Assembly (NCBI GenBank): GCA_009783675.1
Contig: WRDA01000047.1
Coordinates: 1-8,870 of the forward strand
Reading direction: 5' to 3'
DNA: 8,870 nucleotides
Source of the DNA: Symbiobacteriaceae bacterium
Lineage (GTDB): Bacteria; Bacillota; JAAYKD01; WRDA01
Numbering within the stretch: the stretch's first letter is position 1; each line of letters begins with the position of its first letter. Below, piece by piece: positions 5,793 through 8,870 of the stretch. Position numbers and translations under genes: made by a program. A model generated the notes under the pieces. The model was not told where the DNA came from. It ran no database searches and saw nothing but the letters and a program-made list of their open reading frames with translations.

Positions 5793-7094
5793 ATGGTTGT
5801 TCATGATATTATCGCCAGGAAAAGAGACGGCTTCTCTCTCTCCAGCACTGAGATATCCTTTTTTATCCAACATCTGATCAGGGGGGAAATAACTGAAGAG
5901 CAAGCTGCAGCATTCCTGATGGCTGTTTATATCAGAGGTCTCGAGGAGCGGGAGATAGTTGACCTGACTTTGGCAATGGCCTACTCAGGTAAGGTCATGG
6001 ATCTGAGTTTTCTCCCTGGAGTCCCTGTGGATAAACATAGCACCGGGGGAGTTGGTGATAAACTCACACTGGTCGTCGTTCCCCTTGCTGCTGCAGCCGG
6101 CGTTACCATAGCCAAGATGAGTGGGCGTGGGTTAGGCCACACTGGTGGTACAATCGATAAACTAGAAGCAATTACCGGGCTGAGGACCGAGCTTAGTGAA
6201 ACCGAGTTTAGAAAACAGGTCAGTGAAATTGGTTTAGCTGTCATTGCTCAGAGCAACGATCTCGTACCTGCCGATAAGATCCTGTATGACTTGCGAAACC
6301 GAACGGCAACAGTTGCCTCACTGCCTCTGATCGCTTCCAGCATCATGTCAAAAAAAATAGCAGCAGGATCTGCGAAGATCCTGCTGGATGTTACTGTCGG
6401 CTCAGGAGCGTTCATGAAGAATGTTGAGGATGCTGAGGCTTTAGCTCAGCAAATGGTGGCGATCGGAAGAGGTGCAGGGAGAGAAACTCTGGCTCTGATT
6501 ACTAATATGGAAGAACCACTTGGCTACACCATCGGTAATGCTCTTGAGGTAGCGGAAGCTATTGCGACATTAAGGGGAGAAGGTCCTCGTGATCTGGAGG
6601 AACTAGCCATCATCTTCGCCAGCGAAATGATCCGGATGGCTGGCCTGGGAGAATCAGGAGCGCAAAGGGGTAAGTTAATGACTCTGCTCAGAGAAGGGAA
6701 AGCCCTGACTGCGCTACGTAACATGGTCATAGCTCAGGGTGGTGATGCCAACCAGATCGATGACCCGTCTTTACTTCCACAAGCCGCTCATATCGAGGCA
6801 TTCCGAGCTCCTGCGTCGGGATATCTAAGTCACATAGATGCCTTAGGGCTAGGAGAAGCCAGCGTTTTACTGGGGGCAGGCAGGTTGAACAAAGGTGATC
6901 TTTTAGATTTTGCGGCAGGGATTACCCTGCGACACAAGGTTGGAGAGTTTGTCACTGAAGGCGAAGAGCTTTGCCTGGTACACGGTGAAGATAGTGCCAG
7001 GGTGAACATGGCACTTCCAGGAGTAAGAGAGGCATTTGTGATTACCAGAGAGAAACCAGCCAGTCACAAGCTTTTGCTTGGTCGAGTCGAGTGA
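5793..7094 (+). CDS. pdp: Pyrimidine-nucleoside phosphorylase
   Basis: A 433-residue enzyme for reversible phosphorolysis of uridine, thymidine and deoxyuridine to base and (deoxy)ribose-1-phosphate in nucleoside salvage. Its length equals that of Bacillus-type PyNP. Visible landmarks are phosphate-binding KHSTGGVGD (K81), the family signature SGRGLGHTGGTIDKLE (110-125), and the base-binding set R168, S183 and K187 in LRNRTATVASLPL and IASSIMSKK. The C-terminal domain ends in the usual region that includes ITLRHKVGEFVTEGE. Two motif positions look altered: Asp after R168 is Asn169, and the usual Lys of LDVKxGxGAFMK is Thr201. The frame is open upstream into rluD to 5601, but the start at 5793 has AAGGAG at 5780-5785 and the correct family N-terminus (MVVHDIIARKRDG). 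It begins one base after the rluD-like stop. Confidence 0.93.
   Translation: MVVHDIIARKRDGFSLSSTEISFFIQHLIRGEITEEQAAAFLMAVYIRGLEEREIVDLTLAMAYSGKVMDLSFLPGVPVDKHSTGGVGDKLTLVVVPLAAAAGVTIAKMSGRGLGHTGGTIDKLEAITGLRTELSETEFRKQVSEIGLAVIAQSNDLVPADKILYDLRNRTATVASLPLIASSIMSKKIAAGSAKILLDVTVGSGAFMKNVEDAEALAQQMVAIGRGAGRETLALITNMEEPLGYTIGNALEVAEAIATLRGEGPRDLEELAIIFASEMIRMAGLGESGAQRGKLMTLLREGKALTALRNMVIAQGGDANQIDDPSLLPQAAHIEAFRAPASGYLSHIDALGLGEASVLLGAGRLNKGDLLDFAAGITLRHKVGEFVTEGEELCLVHGEDSARVNMALPGVREAFVITREKPASHKLLLGRVE
7067..7080. terminator. Weak candidate hairpin near the convergent gene ends
   Basis: CAAGC, loop TTTT, GCTTG forms a perfect 5-bp hairpin about 12 bases before the phosphorylase stop codon and just past the iorB stop on the other strand. 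It could fold in either transcript, but neither strand has a T-run after it, so it is at best a weak bidirectional pause or end signal. Confidence 0.15.
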
Positions 7095-7097
7095 TCA
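7092..7097. other. Shared palindromic stop codons of convergent genes
   Basis: The palindrome TGATCA gives the TGA stop of the pyrimidine-nucleoside phosphorylase on the + strand (7092-7094) and the TGA stop of iorB on the - strand (7097-7095). The two genes therefore abut with no intergenic base. Any transcription termination must occur inside the opposite gene, so overlapping antisense 3' ends are expected. Confidence 0.9.
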
Positions 7098-7676
7098 AAC
7101 GATGAGAGTCCTCCCGCGGCTAAAGGCTTGGTGGTTGAGATCCAGGAATCTGGTTGGCACATTTGCGATCAGAGCGTCTTCCCAGATAGAGCCAGGGACA
7201 TCACCCCATAATTGTGCTAAAGCCCCCAGGACTACGACATTCGTAACTCGAGAGTTTCCTAACTCCACAGCTATTTGACTCGCCTGAATGAGATGCAGAT
7301 TAGTGGATACCTGTTTTAGTGCAATCACGATATCTTCGGGATAAATGTTTTCACCTGTGATTACACTCATTGGCAGGAGACGAAGGTCGTTGACTATTAT
7401 GAGTCCGTCCTTCTTAAGAAAATGTATGCTCCGTTTTGCCTCTAAAAGTTCGAGACTAATCAAAACATCAGCTTCGCCGGGTTCGATCATGGGAGAGTAG
7501 ATCCTGTCGGCAATGCAGATTTGTGTGGTTACGGTACCTCCTCGCTGTGCCATGCCGTGGATCTCGGACATTTTTACATCCTTGCCCTGAGCAAGAGCTA
7601 CCCAGGAGAGAATTTTGGAAGCTAGTATGGTACCCTGTCCCCCGACGCCTACCAAGAGTATCTTCCTGTCTTGCAT
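7095..7676 (-). CDS. iorB: Indolepyruvate oxidoreductase subunit beta
   Basis: A 193-residue gamma-type subunit of the 2-oxoacid:ferredoxin oxidoreductase family and partner of IorA. Together they oxidatively decarboxylate aryl pyruvates from aromatic amino acids to aryl-acetyl-CoA, reducing ferredoxin in the cytosol. The N-terminus has the family glycine motif ILLVGVGGQGTILAS (residues 6-20), followed by EIHGMAQRGGTV (38-49), the typical IorB signature, and SPMIEPGEADVLIS (61-74). Length matches the family (about 190-200). The ATG at 7676-7674 has GAGGAGG about seven bases upstream, overlapping the iorA stop codon. Only 12 bases separate it from iorA, so the two are co-transcribed. Confidence 0.93.
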   Translation of the reverse strand: MQDRKILLVGVGGQGTILASKILSWVALAQGKDVKMSEIHGMAQRGGTVTTQICIADRIYSPMIEPGEADVLISLELLEAKRSIHFLKKDGLIIVNDLRLLPMSVITGENIYPEDIVIALKQVSTNLHLIQASQIAVELGNSRVTNVVVLGALAQLWGDVPGSIWEDALIANVPTRFLDLNHQAFSRGRTLIV

Positions 7677-7688
7677 AGTTAAGCCTCC

Positions 7689-8870
7689 TCACTGTTCATC
7701 TTTGGTGAGAGCTCCGAAAGAGCATAGCTGCGCACATAATCCGCATCCGACACAAAGCTCGGGAAGTATAGAAGCTTTATGATCACTGAAGGCCAGAGCA
7801 GGGCAGCCAACTTTGGTGCAGAGACGACAACCTCGACAGGATTTGGTGTCGACATGGAAGCTTGGTTTTGCGGGTTGTGGCAAGAGGGCGCAGGCTCCAT
7901 TGACAACAATAACGACGAGTTCCGTGCATTCCATTGCACGTTGCAATGTTGACTCTAATCCACCAAGATCATTAGCATTGGCCTCATAGACGATGGAAAC
8001 TCCCAGAGCATGGCAGATATCAGAGAATTTTACTCTGGGAGCCGGAGATCTATCCATATGGCTTCCCGAAGCAGGATTGTGCTGATGGCCAGTCATCGCA
8101 GTTATCTGGTTGTCCAGAATCATTACAACTCCTGTGCTGCCATTGTACACCAGATCGAGAAGCCCAGTCATCCCGGAGTGCAGAAATGTCGAATCCCCTT
8201 CTACGGCAACCAGTTTTCGCGCCATATCGGGATGTGCTTTCTCCATTCCCAGCATCATCGGCAGAGAGGCTCCCATGCATATGCAGGTATCGATAGCATT
8301 CAAGGGTGCCAATGCTCCCAGGGTATAGCATCCTATATCGCCTGTAACGATACAGGCAAGTTTACTCAAGGTATAGAATACTCCTCTGTGTGGGCATCCT
8401 GGGCAGAGCACAGGCGGCCTTGCCGGGACATCAGAGGGAAGATCCGCAGCAGGCTGGGACAGAGCAAACGCTTTGCGGATAATACCGGGAGAGAGTTCTC
8501 CAATACTCGGCAACAGCTCTTTGCCTTTACAGGCAATCCCTGCTCCCCGGATTTGCTCCTCCATGAAAGGCTCTAATTCTTCTACGATATAGAGCTCTTC
8601 GACCTGGGAAGCAAATGAAGCTATCTTATGTAATGGCAGAGGATAGGACAAACCGATTTTTAAAATAGATACCAGGGGAAGAGCTTCTTTCACATGCTGG
8701 TAGCACATTCCGGAGGTTACGACACCGATCCGCCTCTCGCCCCATTCGATACGGTTGAGATCGCTCTCTTCGCTGTAACTCTGTAACCGCTGTAAGCGTT
8801 CCTCTAAATCAACTCTGAGGATTCTGGCGTTGGCTGGCATGGTTACGTATCGATTAGCATCCTTAATGTA
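7689..8870 (-). CDS. iorA: Indolepyruvate oxidoreductase subunit alpha, C-terminal part
   Basis: Partial gene: the frame stays open through the right edge, so the 5' part lies outside the window. A Met codon at 8840-8838 is internal, since in-frame residues upstream (KDANRYVT) continue the family pattern. About 393 of the usual 590-640 residues are visible. They include the end of the transketolase-like domain II (to about 8430) and the TPP-binding domain, with LCPGCPHR (about 8408-8385), GDIGCYTLGALAPLNAIDTC, CMGAS, and EGDSTF to LDNQITAMTGHQ (about 8200-8090). At the C-terminus is a two-[4Fe-4S] ferredoxin domain: the first cluster is CRGCRLCTKVGC (7838-7803), the second CVGCGLCAQLC (7754-7722). 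The last Cys of the second motif is followed by Ser rather than the usual Pro. All eight cysteines are present. Confidence 0.95.
   Translation of the reverse strand, partial: YIKDANRYVTMPANARILRVDLEERLQRLQSYSEESDLNRIEWGERRIGVVTSGMCYQHVKEALPLVSILKIGLSYPLPLHKIASFASQVEELYIVEELEPFMEEQIRGAGIACKGKELLPSIGELSPGIIRKAFALSQPAADLPSDVPARPPVLCPGCPHRGVFYTLSKLACIVTGDIGCYTLGALAPLNAIDTCICMGASLPMMLGMEKAHPDMARKLVAVEGDSTFLHSGMTGLLDLVYNGSTGVVMILDNQITAMTGHQHNPASGSHMDRSPAPRVKFSDICHALGVSIVYEANANDLGGLESTLQRAMECTELVVIVVNGACALLPQPAKPSFHVDTKSCRGCRLCTKVGCPALAFSDHKASILPELCVGCGLCAQLCSFGALTKDEQ

Noticed and set aside
8010..8576. 188-codon open frame on the + strand inside iorA
   Set aside because: It is the complement of a clearly coding stretch with intact TPP-binding motifs. 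It has no ribosome binding site of note, and its product resembles nothing.

Overview
The window looks like chromosomal core sequence from an anaerobic Gram-positive bacterium, most likely of the class Clostridia. The evidence is a ylmE-sepF-divIVA cell-division block, Bacillus-like SepF and DivIVA proteins, strong AAGGAGG-type ribosome binding sites with ATG, GTG and TTG starts, and genes for a ferredoxin-dependent, oxygen-sensitive 2-oxoacid oxidoreductase (IorAB). No genus can be fixed from the sequence alone. I see no insertion sequence, phage gene, CRISPR array, rRNA or tRNA.

Layout. Positions 1-229 hold no supportable gene, but contain a weak candidate promoter just before the first gene. 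From 230 to 7094, eight genes lie head to tail on the + strand with gaps of 1 to 83 bases and one overlap: a membrane-anchored HlyD-like protein, YggS/YlmE (PLP homeostasis), SepF and DivIVA (division and pole proteins), an aspartate/glutamate-family racemase, LspA (lipoprotein signal peptidase), an RluD-type pseudouridine synthase, and a pyrimidine-nucleoside phosphorylase. This spacing suggests one long transcription unit, perhaps with internal promoters. From 7095 to the right edge the - strand carries iorB and the C-terminal part of iorA, an operon transcribed toward the first group. The two convergent units meet with no intergenic base: their stop codons together form the palindrome TGATCA.

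Function. The left block combines cell division (SepF tethers FtsZ to the membrane, DivIVA marks curved membrane and poles) with envelope work (LspA, a possible D-amino acid racemase, the HlyD-like adaptor) and housekeeping (YggS, RluD, nucleoside salvage). Compared with the familiar ylmE-ylmF-ylmG-ylmH-divIVA-ileS order of Bacillus, ylmG and ylmH are missing between sepF and divIVA, and a racemase-lspA-rluD-pdp string follows divIVA in place of ileS. The ior operon is a separate metabolic unit for oxidising aryl pyruvates made by transamination of aromatic amino acids, yielding acyl-CoA and reduced ferredoxin.

Nothing here is a clear new system. The points most worth a second look are the orphan HlyD-like protein linked to division genes, the compacted ylm cluster with a hairpin at the deletion junction, the racemase insertion, and the zero-gap convergent stop codons.
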